From NCBI GenBank assembly GCA_035578905.1, contig JAQJVL010000048.1:1084001-1148000 (forward strand): a stretch of 64,000 nucleotides of DNA, in the 5' to 3' direction. The notes beneath the pieces were generated by a model that had not been told where the DNA came from, did no database searches, and saw only the letters and a program-made list of their open reading frames with translations. The position numbers and the translations under genes were made by a program. This DNA is from Stictocephala bisonia. Its lineage: Eukaryota > Arthropoda > Insecta > Hemiptera > Membracidae. Below, piece after piece: positions 1 to 11,340 of this stretch (within the stretch, counting starts at the first letter, position 1; the number at the start of each line of letters is the position of its first letter).

Positions 1-770
1 AGTGGCATTGCCCCACTCCACCACCTACCCATTCACGTAAAGTGGTATTCACCCCCCAACCACCCACCCATACACGTACAGTACAGTAGTATTGCCCCAC
101 CCGCCTATCCATACACGTAAAGTGGTATTCACCCCCCCCCACCACGCACCCAAACACGTACAGTACAGTGGTATTGCCCCACCCGCCAACCCATACACGT
201 AAAGTGATATTCACCCCCCCCCCACACCCACCCATACACGTACAGTACAATAGTATTACCCCACTCGCCTACCCATACACGTAAAGTGGTATTCACCCCC
301 CCCCCACACCCACCCATACACGTACAGTAGTATTGCCCCACTCGCCAACCCATACACGTAAAGTGATATTCACCCCCCCCCCACACCCACCCATACACGT
401 ACAGTACAATAGTATTACCCCACTCGCCAACCCATACACGTAAAGTGGTATTCACCCCCCCCCACACCCACCCATACACGTACAGTAGTATTGCCCCACT
501 CGCCAACCCATACACGTAAAGTGGTATTCACCCCCCCCCCACACCCACCCATACACGTACAGTACAATAGTATTACCCCACTCGCCTACCCATACATGTA
601 AAGTGGCATTCACCCCTCCCCTCCACGCACCCATACACGTACAGTACAGTGGTATTGCCCCACTCAACCACCTACCCATTCCCGTAAAGTGGTATTCACC
701 CCCCCCCCCAAACCACCCACCCATACACGTACAGTAGAGTGGTATTGCCCCACCCACCTACCCATACTTG
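1..770. repeat. Dimeric GC-rich minisatellite, truncated by the window edge
   Basis: Tandem array of units of about 37-45 bp. Each carries a core like CCCATACACGTA followed by AGT, a TATT step and a C-run. Two half-unit types alternate: one has GTAAAGTGGTATTCACC plus 8-11 C's, the other has GTACAGTA..GTATT plus CCCCAC. The working period is therefore about 80 bp. C-run length varies between copies. The array is already in progress at base 1, so its left end lies outside. The minus-strand frames here (for example 129-515 and 452-757) are repetitive Gly/Trp/Val/Tyr translations of the unit and are not genes. Related single units occur at 27688-27719 and, inverted, at 57485-57636. Confidence 0.95.
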
Positions 771-1703
771 TAAATTTAAATATATTACTTAAAGCCTTTG
801 CATATAATTTAGTGTGTGTTTTAACGGAATAAAGAACAAATAAGACAAGAAACATTGAAAAAATAATATCAATGAACAATTTATATCCAAACTATGTGAA
901 GTGTGTTATTTTAACACATGAAATTAAAAAAATACACAGTAAAGGTTGGAAAAATTAGCACTAAAAAAAAGTAAATAGGTAGTCAAAGAAGAAATTAAGC
1001 TTAAATAAGGCCTGAAGCATTTATCTAATGATCACAGACTTGTGAAATTGATCGTTATATAATAATGGGTATCAGCTTTTATTTTTATCGAACATTTTAC
1101 CTGATGTATTGATCAAAGTTTTTTTAATTCTTATATTTATAAATTTATGCGCCTATATCCTAAAAACTCAATATTACAAGCAAAATGTGTGTTCAATTAA
1201 GAATTTTAAAAATCATATTGGTAATTTTGTAATATGTTACTATGACTATTTTTTTCAACAAATATGTCATTTTAACGTTCGAAAGTTTTAGAATGCGTAA
1301 GTTATGTAGTCATGTTTAACTATACTACGTTAGTCATAAGCCAACTGTTTTGCATTTTTGAATGATGCCTTAGTATCTAAATGCAACCAGTATGTTCTTA
1401 TGGGTTAAAAAGGGTTGCACTCTGAAATAGTCTACCTTCATTTTCGTAAAAAATGGTGGTCAGAAACCTTCTAATTATTAAAGTGTAATTTTAAAATTTT
1501 ACATCAAAAGCTTATATTTTTGCACCGTATGTCCTTTAAAAACACGCTATGTTGCCTTCACCAAAGAATGGTATGGAGGTGTAGTTTTTACATCGTACTG
1601 TAACTTAAAAATAGTGAACTCTAGAGATCACCGTTAAGTTCTGGTATATAATTCAGACTCTCGTTTATTTAAATAGTCTGCTACAAAGGTATTCAATAAC
1701 ACA
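771..1703. other. AT-rich spacer, nothing recognised
   Basis: No coding signal, RNA gene or clear repeat was seen. The short frame at 1109-1291 has low-complexity AT-driven composition and no start or splice context. Confidence 0.5.
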
Positions 1704-1711
1704 CAACTGCA

Positions 1712-3257
1712 CAGTAGTGGATTTAGGGGGGGGGGGCTTCCGGGCCCAAGCCCCCCTCCCTAAAAACAAAGAAAAGATTTAAATTACTAGATATTGAACA
1801 AGTTTGTTTAACGATATTGAACAATTATTGACAATGTGAGAACTATTTCCCTTTCACACTCACATTATCATGCGTTTATTAGCATTAATTCTTACTATCA
1901 CAATAACTAATTTCGTGAAAACTGATGTAACGATATGAGCGATGATAAGAAGTTTAAAATATATAAGCACCTCATGTGAGAAGCGTGAGGACTGAAGGAT
2001 CTGTTCTGACTGTGTGACTGTTCTGATGCGGGAACATCACACGGCAATCATGGGGACTGGCCGATACACAAAGCGGCGTTGAACTCATATTATTACAAAC
2101 CTATACAATACCAACTATAAATACCGAAGTGGCTAGTTTCAAAATTATTAACTATCATAATTGCTTTAGTCGTTTTATGTATGATAATAATATGAATATG
2201 AAACCGCAAAGTCTTTCCACAGAGGAAACTGGCAATTGAATTAGTTTGATCAAATGTGCATCTTTTACGTCCGAGATTTCGTTTAATATATGTCCGACTC
2301 TGGTGTGACCGGTGCCAAATTGTCAAATAGTTGAAATACTATAAGCGCACAAAACATTATTGCATTACGTATTGTAATAATAATAGTAATATCAGCTTCA
2401 AATTGCGTCCACCGAGAGACACCAGTCGTAAACCAATCCGCTACACGAACGTCTTTGACAACCGGCTATTCAGTTGTCTTACGTCATACTCCTTACTTCT
2501 TTGTTATTGTTTAAAAATAAATTCAACCGTTTACATTTAAAATAGAATAAATTAAAATAGTTAAGATAGAATAGTTGTAGGTCTGAATAATAAAAATTGG
2601 TATGTTCTAATAATTCTGAATATAATAACAACTTTTAAAATTCCAATTTATTATGAGGCATGAGCAATGACTAAAAATGTATGAAGTTCATATTGAATAA
2701 TTTTATTAGCTTACATTGAGCTGTTTTATTTAAGTATTATTTAGGTATTTTCCTTTTTTATAGATATAACAAAATATTAATAAGAAATAGCGTTTAACTC
2801 TTAAATGTCAAACTGTCTTTTAAGACGACGGATTTGTCACTTAAAAAATAGAAAAAAGAAATATAAATATATTATAAAAATACACATAAAACTAAAAGTT
2901 GACAATTTATGTATTTTTAAAAGATTTATAGTCTAGTATAAAACGCGAGATAATTGAAAATATTGTGGCAAGCATATCGGTAACATGGGCTTACATATAA
3001 ATATATAGGTGTAAATTGTTCAGCAGGAATTACGTGTTTTCTTGATGAAACACGAATATAATGTTAAATAATTAGTGTTTAATCGTATAAAAACTTGTTA
3101 ACTGCAGACCTAGGCTTACCATGACTGGGTTAAAATTAATTAATTCTTAGATTTTACTTCACAATCAATGAAATGAGTTTTCCCAATAATGTACCCACGA
3201 CCCCTATAAACTCTGATTAGCCCCCCCCCCCCAAATAGTTTTCTAGATCCACCACTG
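1712..3257. mobile_element. Non-autonomous hAT-like DNA transposon with 8-bp target duplication
   Basis: The left end reads CAGTAGTGGATTTAG followed by a G-run. The right end, reverse-complemented, reads CAGTGGTGGATCTAG and reaches a G-run after about ten bases. The ends are flanked by CAACTGCA (1704-1711) and CAACTGTA (3258-3265), an 8-bp target duplication with one mismatch. Eight-bp duplications and CAGTGG-type ends are the hallmark of the hAT superfamily. The left end folds further: the G-run at 1726-1736 pairs with the C-rich stretch near 1750-1760. The interior is about 1.5 kb of AT-rich DNA. The small frames 2093-2326 (-) and 2331-2540 (+) show no transposase motif. I read it as a deletion derivative or MITE mobilised in trans. 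Confidence 0.85.
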
Positions 3258-3265
3258 CAACTGTA

Positions 3266-5384
3266 CAGTGAATTTATAAGATGAATTGAGTTGGCCGTTT
3301 ATGAGATGGACGGTATAAGGGGTATAAAACATACCTAATACCTCTTGTTAGAGTTACTATTTGTGGGTGTCTCGAGTCTAAGAGTTATCGATACCATCTC
3401 TGCAAGGACAGTTGCGTGACCTTTACTAGCCTTGGCTACAGACTAGACTTATCTTCAAATGGTTTGTTGCAACGTTTGATGGTTTTATAACGCTATTTAA
3501 TACTTATGTTTCCAGCATATATACCCATATTGTTTCTCTTAAGATAATAATAAAAAATAAAAAAAACTAATTGATACAATGCATTACTTTGAACTGATTA
3601 CATGTATTCGTGTAAATATGTACTTTCTTTGTTACTTTATATGTGTAGTAATGCTAATAGACCATTATAGTAATATTTTATTATTTTTAAGAAGTTATGA
3701 CTAATATTATATCTAATTATTTGTATATTCGGGACCAACTCATTTGTTCCCTAAAATATCAGAACATTTGGCATGTTAGAAAAAAAGTTAAATATATAAG
3801 AAAAAATAGGGTATAATTAATGTATTTTGACTCTTTCCTGTTTTCTTAACATACTTTATTTTCTATTTGAAATATAAAAATAAGGATACATGGTTTTATT
3901 AGTAGCATACAAATACATTAAAATACATATAAATATTCTTCGTGTTTCAATGTAAAGTAACAGGGTCGTTTTGTTAACTAAGGCTTGTTTAAAAGAAGAA
4001 ATTCGTATTATAAATAACCAATTATAAATAATTACGAATTTAATACTCTAACAAATTTGTACCTTGGTCAAATGCCCTAATGAAAGTGTATTTCATAGAA
4101 TGTTTATATTTTTCGTAAATATTATATTTAATGTTGCAGAGGCAATTATTACATCCAGGGCATGTTGTGAACAGAACCTCCCTTTACAAACAATTAATGA
4201 ATACAGTGCCTGTGTACTGTATTAATTGTAAAAAGTTTGAACAATTTAGAGAAGTAAAATAGTAACTAAAGTAAAATACGAGTTAGGAGGCAGTTATTTT
4301 CAGTATTACACATTTGTCATCAATAACCACAATCAATCTTATATCCTCACAGAATATAATATAAAGGGATAACCCAAATATGATAAAACTATATTGTATC
4401 AATCGTGTTTATTTACATTTTAGATATAATTTTTATTTAATTTTATAGTTTTAAGTAAACTGAAAAATAGTACGTCAATGACAAATCCACCTAAGTAATG
4501 GACTAAATATAAATATATTAGAAAGAAAGAAACATCACCTGCGATAAAACACTGAAGCAATAAATTATTTTATTAATTAATGTACCAGTGCCAACTGTCA
4601 TATAATCACTTATATTCCAAATACATCAACAGGAAAATGTTATAAGGCTCACCTGTTTTGGGAATCGGTTTTAATAATTCAAATATCTGACGTCAAGAAT
4701 ATGTTTAAGATAATGTTGGTTTCTGTTATAGTAATAGTTACAGAATTATTGTAATAGTAATAAACTATATTGTGTTTATAGTTTTGTATCAACTTCAATA
4801 CATAAACATCACTTTAACTAATGTCATTGATTATATAAACCTACAATAGATAAACCATCTAATAGGTATATTTGTGTCTGTAATTGTGTTAGTTAGTGAG
4901 GCCCGCAACCACAGCTGGTTTAAACTGCATTACATTTACATGGGACTACACTAGCGCTCCACAATGGACAACAAAAACAGCTGATATTTTGAGACTCAAC
5001 ATTTAACATTGGATGGGAAATCTAATTGTGTATAAAATCAATGCTAATATTTATTTATAGTTACATAATTACTATCAACCTGTTAAAATCATCGGATAGT
5101 TCAGAATGTAATCTAATATTACTAACACAAGAATATGATCAGTCTCTGGAATTTGTTTACCCTAATTTTATAATTTTATGTTAGTAAATCAAATACAATT
5201 CAAAGTTTACATGGGTGTTGTGGATATTGTTGTTAGCTGTAACTACTTTCAGGCAGATAAAATATATTCACTTAACTTTGCATATATTCCTGGGCATATA
5301 GAGGATATTACAAAAAGGTAGGGATGACTATGAACTTTCAGATTATATGTGTGATTCTAAGCTAAAAATTATGTATGATATTTT
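3266..5384. other. AT-rich spacer, nothing recognised
   Basis: About 2.1 kb of AT-rich DNA with no frame of interest, no SINE boxes and no tandem array. A weak 9-bp inverted repeat (AAATTCGTA / TACGAATTT) lies near 3999-4041 and is probably chance. Confidence 0.5.
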
Positions 5385-6048
5385 TTTTTAACTCTCACTT
5401 CGTTTAGCAACTCGTAGATACCATTTTGGTTTTTCCATAAAACGATTTATATATTTGTTGTTATCTTTACAATTATTACAAGACTCGGTAAACTGATTCG
5501 TGTTAAAAGGTAGTATTTAATAACAAATATTTTTAAATTATCTTTATTAGTTTCAAAATGGTAGATATTTTATTTTGTTCTAACAAACATCTAAAAACCC
5601 CTAGTTTTTATAAAAATCGTGTAAGGCGTAATGGAATTTTTTAACAAATTTCCTTTCCCAATTATACCTCATTTATAAAAATTGCTTAGTAAATATCTAT
5701 TTTATGAATTTACTTAGATTAACTTTTTTATTCGTAAAATAGTTATTTGTTAAACGATATTTACAAATGAGGCATCATTGAAAAGGGAAAGTAGTTTATG
5801 ACAACCACTGGTGTCTTACAAAAGTCATAACACCAGTGGCTTTTTAAAATATTCGTTAAAATAAAAATAAAATGGCTGCCACTTTGAAAATAGTAAATAT
5901 AATTTCAAAACATTTCTTTATTACATTTCTTCTAACATGAACCTGCTTACGGAGTTTTGTAATAAATATAAAGATAACACCTAAGACATAATTATTTTAT
6001 GGAATAACAAAATGGCGTATACCTGCTAAACAAAGCGGAAATTAAAAG
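5385..6048. mobile_element. Long foldback element, about 320-bp arms with a 22-bp loop
   Basis: The left arm (5385-5708) and the reverse complement of the right arm (5731-6048) align over their whole length with only small gaps, at roughly 70-75% identity by eye. Anchor matches from outside in: CGTTTAGCA / TGTTTAGCA, CCATTTTG, TTCCATAAAA, GTTATCTTTA, TATTACAA, CTCATTTATAAA / CTCATTTGTAAA, and CTATTTTATGAA / CTATTTTACGAA. The loop is 5709-5730. This is the geometry of a MITE or snapback transposon, or of an inverted duplication. No target duplication was recognised and no protein is encoded. A transcript through it would form a long imperfect hairpin. Confidence 0.8.
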
Positions 6049-7599
6049 CCTATTTCTATCCATTTTAAGCTTAATCCAACACTAATCTGAAAATGCAAAG
6101 CCAACCCAACCTTTTTAAAACATACTGTATAATGGTTTTAGATTAAAACGTCTACTCTAAATAAGACCTATAGCTGAGCTTTCTAATACATCCACGCCAA
6201 GCCAGTTGATGAAGTACGCTGGGAGATGGCAACAGTTTCCGCCAACGTGCACTACTAGACAGGAACTAATCAGCGAGTTAGCCATAAACAGGTTTGTAAG
6301 CCATTTATTTCATGCTTTCTTCCTTCTTATAGCCACTCACTGACAAACTATGCTTTTAATGCTTAAATCACGTTAGCAGTAAGATTTTCGTATATTAAAT
6401 AGTTGATTCGATGTTTTTAACATCACATTATTTTTAAGAGACAATTAGATTTTTGTAAATCCATTATGTTGGTCACAAGTCTTTGCATATAACATTAAAA
6501 ATTACAAATCTGACTTACAAATTTACGCATTAGATGTGCAGGTAGATCATAAGACAAAGACTTATTTTCCAATTATAAAAAAACATTTAATAGATAAAAT
6601 GAATCAACTTTTTATACTGTACATAGGTAATAATATATTTTTAATTTGTGTTTTATAAAATATTTTAGGGCAATAACAGTATCCTAAACTAATGATATGC
6701 TTCTTTGGTTTATTTACAGTGAATTCACTGTTCAGCTATGGTGGAACTTTTCGGGATACACTGGTTTTAATTTGATAATAATGTGGTTTGAATCGTCTCA
6801 CACATTTGTAAGAGGCAAGCCAAGGACTAAAAGATAAACTAATATTTTGTCCCACCACTCTCTTATGTACCAATATTTATGCTTCGTTTACAGATATTAA
6901 TGCTGCAAATAATAATATAGATAGTGGTACTACCCCCTGAGGAATCTAAATAGAAGAACAATTTATTAATTATATTCCCTCATTTAATTTCCTTAAGGTC
7001 CTATATGTTAATTGAACTATGTTAAAATAAAATAAGTAAAAACCTTAAGTAAGATTATATGGACAATCAATATAATTATTATTATTAAAGGTAATCGGGA
7101 AACGTTATTAACACCAATCAATGAGTATAAGCGATCAAACACATTCATAATACTGGGAATAAATGTAGCTTAACATTAGAACCTGTAACATGGATAGGAA
7201 TATTTTTAAAAAATGCCATAATACATGTAATATACTAGCAACACACATGAGATAAACTGGCTTTAATGTTAATTTCTTCAAATCAGGTCTCTATAGTGTT
7301 CTTCATCGATCTTCTACACAATCATCCCCAAAGTGACAGCCACGCCCATGAATTATTCCCTTGAAGCATTTCCCTAAAACATCGTCGTCAAGGTTGAGGT
7401 CAACATCAATTTCCTGGAAAATATCCTGGAAAAGGTTATGCAACCAACCAGATGCAATAAATGACTGACAGGTATTTTTGATGTCACTAGAATAGTAAAT
7501 ACATTCAGGTAAGTATAGCTTCATGATTTATGGAGGGAATGTTGATAATGCACATGACCTTGAAGGAGGTTAATAAGATAGTATAAATTCTCTGTATCC
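6049..7599. other. Spacer, no supported gene
   Basis: Mostly AT-rich. A more balanced stretch at 6190-6320 stands out but has no convincing frame or splice pair. A minus-strand frame at 7303-7524 (73 codons, acidic C-terminal part) resembles nothing I recognise. It lies directly upstream of the LINE relic and may be part of it in antisense. Confidence 0.4.
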
Positions 7600-8330
7600 A
7601 ATACAACCAAGGTTTGTGATGGTAGTTGTCAGCCATATCGTCTTAATTCTTCTGCGTTATAGAAGCTCAGTTCCTGTGTTCAAGGATGACCGACTTCTCG
7701 GCTACCTGGAGGAAATGTAATACCAGTATTTCACTATGTGATTGATCGTATTGACCCCATTGATGTCAATCATGGTCGAATCTGACACAACATCATAGTT
7801 AAAGGTGCCATAAGTCAATTGGATGGTTTAAGACGCCACGTTTAACTAGCCAGTTCACTTAGAGGCTCAAATACGATTTATGAAAAGTCTTTGACACTGT
7901 CAACTGGGACTTACTGAAAAAAATATCTAGGCTTTAGAGGAGTTCTTATATTGTAATAGAGCGTAGACAGGTTGTTGAAATTTATTATGTTGACTCTCTT
8001 GGTTGCCTCCACAACACCTTTCTAGAGAACTTACTGTCTTGACTAGAGTAGCACAAAGATCAAATTTGCCTCCCGTGCTATTTCTGCTTTTTATCAATTA
8101 CGTTGATAAAAAAAATTTCATATTCTCACCTAAATATGTATATCAATAATACTCCTCTGGTTGTCACAAAAAAAAAAAAAAACAAAAAACAAAAAAACAA
8201 AAAAACAAAAAACCGCCAAGGGTATTAAGATAAAACGATAACGATTTTCTGAGAGGAGAGTTCACTTCTGTAAAGAGTTTAAAAGAATCTTGTTGTCAAT
8301 ACGAGAAAACCAAATTGATTGATTTTTATG
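7600..8330 (+). pseudogene. LINE reverse transcriptase relic
   Basis: The order of reverse transcriptase motifs is preserved across stops and frameshifts. A fragment like KDDRLLGYLEEM (about 7683-7718) matches the thumb-proximal region before motif A. KVFDTVNWDLLKK (7884-7922) is motif A. RRQVVEI-like and NLPPVLFLLFINYVDK (about 8065-8110) correspond to motif B (usual form PQGS-LGPLLFLIYINDL, here with PQGS degraded). MYINNTPLVV (about 8137-8167) stands where Y-x-DD should be, so the catalytic aspartates are gone. EKTKLIDFYV (about 8305-8335) is motif D. An A-rich block (8167-8214) interrupts the frame between C and D. The insertion is old and dead. Clade is jockey-superfamily-like; finer assignment is not possible by eye. 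Confidence 0.75.
8167..8214. repeat. A-rich (A)nC low-complexity tract
   Basis: Runs of A broken by single C's about every 6-8 bases. It sits inside the LINE relic between motifs C and D rather than at its 3' end, so it looks like an expansion or secondary insertion and not the LINE's own tail. Confidence 0.7.
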
Positions 8331-8526
8331 TTAGGAAATCTCTAAATCACTTAAAAGAACATATTGGTTGGTGAAGTGAAAAATGTTCCACAGCTGCTGC
8401 AGACTGCCTATTATTGATAATAGTCTTAGCTTCATCGAACATGTTAGTAGGGTTAGTTTTAGGTTCGGCGGAATAATACGACTTCTTATGTGACTTTTTT
8501 CTTCCACAGTTCTTATACAGTGTCCT

Positions 8527-9386
8527 TTGTGGGCCACCATTATGATCTTAGAAACTACAAGTCTGACTAAAACCTTTTAATGGAAAACCTTACCTTGTTT
8601 TTAGATACAGATAACAATACATAGTTGAATTAAAAAAATAATAATAATAGAAAAAAACGGGCAATACTTTCTAATATGGTGGTCACCTTTCTTTTCATTA
8701 TATACCACTGAATTTAGATTGTTTTAGACGGAAATATTAATTTTAATACTTTTTTTATTTTGAAAGTTTTCTATATTTTGCATAATAACGTAGATATGAG
8801 TGCACAAAATGTCCATACTCCGTGTAGAGCTCACTATTGAAATAATTTTTAAAAGACGCATTAAAAATGATCTGTCAATCTGTATTGGAAGTTTACCTAG
8901 CAGCCAATTATAGTAACAGTGTGGCAAACATCAATATATGTGACGAAATAGTAACATATTTATTTAAATTTCTGTGTATTATGATTGATAAGCTATTCTA
9001 TTAAATCTTGAAAAAATAATAGCTAGGAATATATTTTCCAAATTTTTGTTGTAATTTTTGCAAATTAGATAATTTTTTAAATGTATAATAAAGTAATTGT
9101 TACTCAATAAGAAGCTTCATAAGAAATTGCATTTTGAGCTCTCATAACTACGTTATTAAGCAAACTATCGAAGAAATGCCAAAATAAAAATCTTAAAATT
9201 ACTATTTCTATCTAAAACAGTAAAAAATACAGGGTTATCGATAACGGAAAAGAAAGTTGACCACCAAATAGAAAAAGAGCTGCAGTTTAATTTAATTTGA
9301 ATTTGTATCTAAAAACAAGGTAAGGTTTCCCATTTAACATTTTTTGTCATACCTGTAATTTCAAAGACCAGAATGGTGGCTCATCT
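8527..9386. mobile_element. Second long foldback element
   Basis: Bases 8527-8880 align with the reverse complement of about 9065-9386. Shared anchors in order: GCCACCATT, ACCTTACCTTGTTTTTAGAT, GGTGGTCA, CTTTCTTTTC, GTTTTAGA, AATTTTAA, AATAACGTAG, TATGAG and CAAAATG. The arms are about 320-350 bp at roughly 70-75% identity, with a spacer of about 180 bp. No transposase frame occurs. The minus frames 8331-8540 and 8724-8927 are incidental. The family differs from the 5385-6048 foldback in sequence but matches it in size and age. Confidence 0.75.
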
Positions 9387-9742
9387 AAAAAGAACTTCTT
9401 GTATATTATTATTGGTGTATTATGGTTGCTTTTTCCTCCCTTGTGCTATGCAGTGCCCGCTTTGGTCCATGAAAATGGTAAAACGCTGATCATGTTTAAT
9501 GCAAATAGAGTACGCCTTTCAGTCGTGTAAGACTAAATCCTTCAGAACTATGTTCCGAGATAATTATATTCTTACATTCTTCTCAGTTTACTATATTTGA
9601 ATCAATCTTTTTTTTTATTCACCTAACATACCAATTAACTCCATAAAAACTTAAATATTACAAATTCCAAGTTAAGATATTTAACTTTTACAAATATAAC
9701 AATTTAACAATTTGTATAAGTTAAAGTACAACTTTAACTTAC
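9387..9742. other. AT-rich spacer
   Basis: No gene seen. The segment around 9412-9472 resembles 8478-8533 in direct orientation (a shared pattern like TTTTTTC-TTCC, then AT-CAGTG-CC), so copies of one older sequence may flank the foldback. Confidence 0.3.
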
Positions 9743-9950
9743 GGTGGAGCGGCCATAGATAAGGGGCTAAGGCGGTGGCTTGCCTCGCAATCGGTCCGGG
9801 TTCGATTCCCGATTTGACCACTAACAGTTTTTGTCCTGCCGCACCCGTGGTTCGGAAGTCAAGTAAAGCCGTTAGTCCCCAGGTTAAGTTTTAGAGAGGA
9901 CTTCTTAGCCCTAACTTCGCCTGGTAAAATAAGACGAACTTTAACTTTTT
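9743..9950 (+). mobile_element. tRNA-derived SINE, family 1
   Basis: The head is tRNA-like. The A-box region is TAGATAAGGGGCTAAGGCG (about 9756-9774). The B box is GGGTTCGATTCCC (9798-9810), about 40 bp downstream, which is the RNA polymerase III promoter spacing of tRNA genes. It is not a functional tRNA: the acceptor ends do not pair and about 130 bp of unrelated body follows. The body runs to a CTTTAACTTTTTAACTTTAAAG tract near 9939-9960. A similar ACTTTAACTT motif precedes the head at 9731-9740, which may mark target duplications or short terminal repeats. Confidence 0.75.
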
Positions 9951-10090
9951 AACTTTAAAGTCAAACTTATACAAGTTGTTTAGAGCTTCTTAACGCCTTA
10001 TCTCAGTGAATTTTATGGAAATGACTAAGGTGTGATTTAATTTGAAAAACGAAAAGTTTCTTGTTGGAAATTAATATTACACCGTTCTTA

Positions 10091-11340
10091 GGAGTAGTTA
10101 ATACTGTAGTTAATAATGTAGGAGTAGTTAATACTGTAGTTTATAATGTAGGAGTAGTTAATACTGTAGTTAATAATGTAGGAGTAGTTAGTACTGTAGT
10201 TAATAATGTAGGAGTAGTTAATACTGTAGATAATAATGTAAGAGTAGTAGGAGTAGTTAATAATGTAGGAGTAGTTAATACTGTAGTTAATAATGTAGGA
10301 GTAGTAGGAGTAATTAATACTGTAGTTAATAATGTACGAGTAGTAGGAGTAGTTAATACTGTAGTTAATAATGTAGGAGTAGTTAGTACTGTAGTTAATA
10401 ATGTACGAGTAGTAGGAGTAGTTAATACTGTAGTTAATAATGTAGGAGTAGTTAATACTGTAGTTAATAATGTACGAGTAGTAGGAGTAGTTAATAATGT
10501 AGTTAATAATGTAGGAGTAGTTAATAATGTACGAGTAGTAGGAGTAGTTAATACTGTAGTTAATAATGTAGGAGTAGTTAATACTGTAGTTAATAATGTA
10601 CGAGTAGTAGGAGTAGTTAATACTGTAGTTAATAATGTAGGAGTAGTTAATACTGTAGTTAATAATGTAGGAGTAGTAGGAGTAATTAATACTGTAGTTA
10701 ATAATGTACGAGTAGTAGGAGTAGTTAATACTGTAGTAATAATGTAGGAGTAGTTAGTACTGTAGTTAATAATGTACGAGTAGTAGGAGTAGTTAATACT
10801 GTAGTTAATAATGTAGGAGTAGTTAATACTGTAGTTAATAATGTACGAGTAGTAGGAGTAGTTAATACTGTAGTTAATAATGTAGGAGTAGTTAATACTG
10901 TAGTTAATAATGTAGGAGTAGTAGGAGTAATTAATACTGTAGTTAATAATGTACGAGTAGTAGGAGTAGTTAATACTGTAGTTAATAATGTAGGAGTAGT
11001 TAATACTGTAGTTAATAATGTAAGAGTAGTAGGAGTAGTTAATACTGTAGTTAATAATGTAGGAGTAGTTAATACTGTAGTTAATAATGTAGGAGTAGTA
11101 GGAGTAGTTAATACTGTAGTTAATAATGTAAGAGTAGTAGGAGTAGTTAATACTGTAGGAGTAGTTAATACTGTAGTTAATAATGTAGGAGTAGTAGGAG
11201 TAGTTAATACTGTAGTTAATAATGTAGGAGTAGTTAATACTGTAGTTAATAATGTAGGAGTAGTTAGTACTGTAGTTAATAATGTAGGAGTAGTTAATAC
11301 TGTAGATAATAATGTACGAGTAGTAGGAGTAGTTAATACT
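10091..11340. repeat. 30/39-bp minisatellite
   Basis: About 1.25 kb of tandem units. The short unit (30 bp) starts GGAGTAGTTAATACTG and ends TTAATAATGTA. The long unit (39 bp) adds a CGAGTAGTA or AGAGTAGTA step. Unit lengths are multiples of three and the unit itself is built from GTAGTT/AATGTA triplets, so both strands stay open. This explains the 228-codon plus frame (10061-10747, Val/Asn-rich) and the 212-codon minus frame (10725-11363, Thr/Leu/Pro-rich). Neither has non-repeat coding sequence. Blocks containing the rarer GGAGTAATTAAT variant recur at about 10306, 10678 and 10924, a sign of block-wise duplication. Confidence 0.95.

Noticed and set aside
129..879. Minus-strand frames of 71-128 codons
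   Set aside because: They are translations of the C-rich minisatellite unit and repeat every 25-30 residues; no unique sequence or start context.
9743..9820. Functional tRNA gene
   Set aside because: A and B boxes are present, but the acceptor stem ends do not pair and a long SINE body follows.
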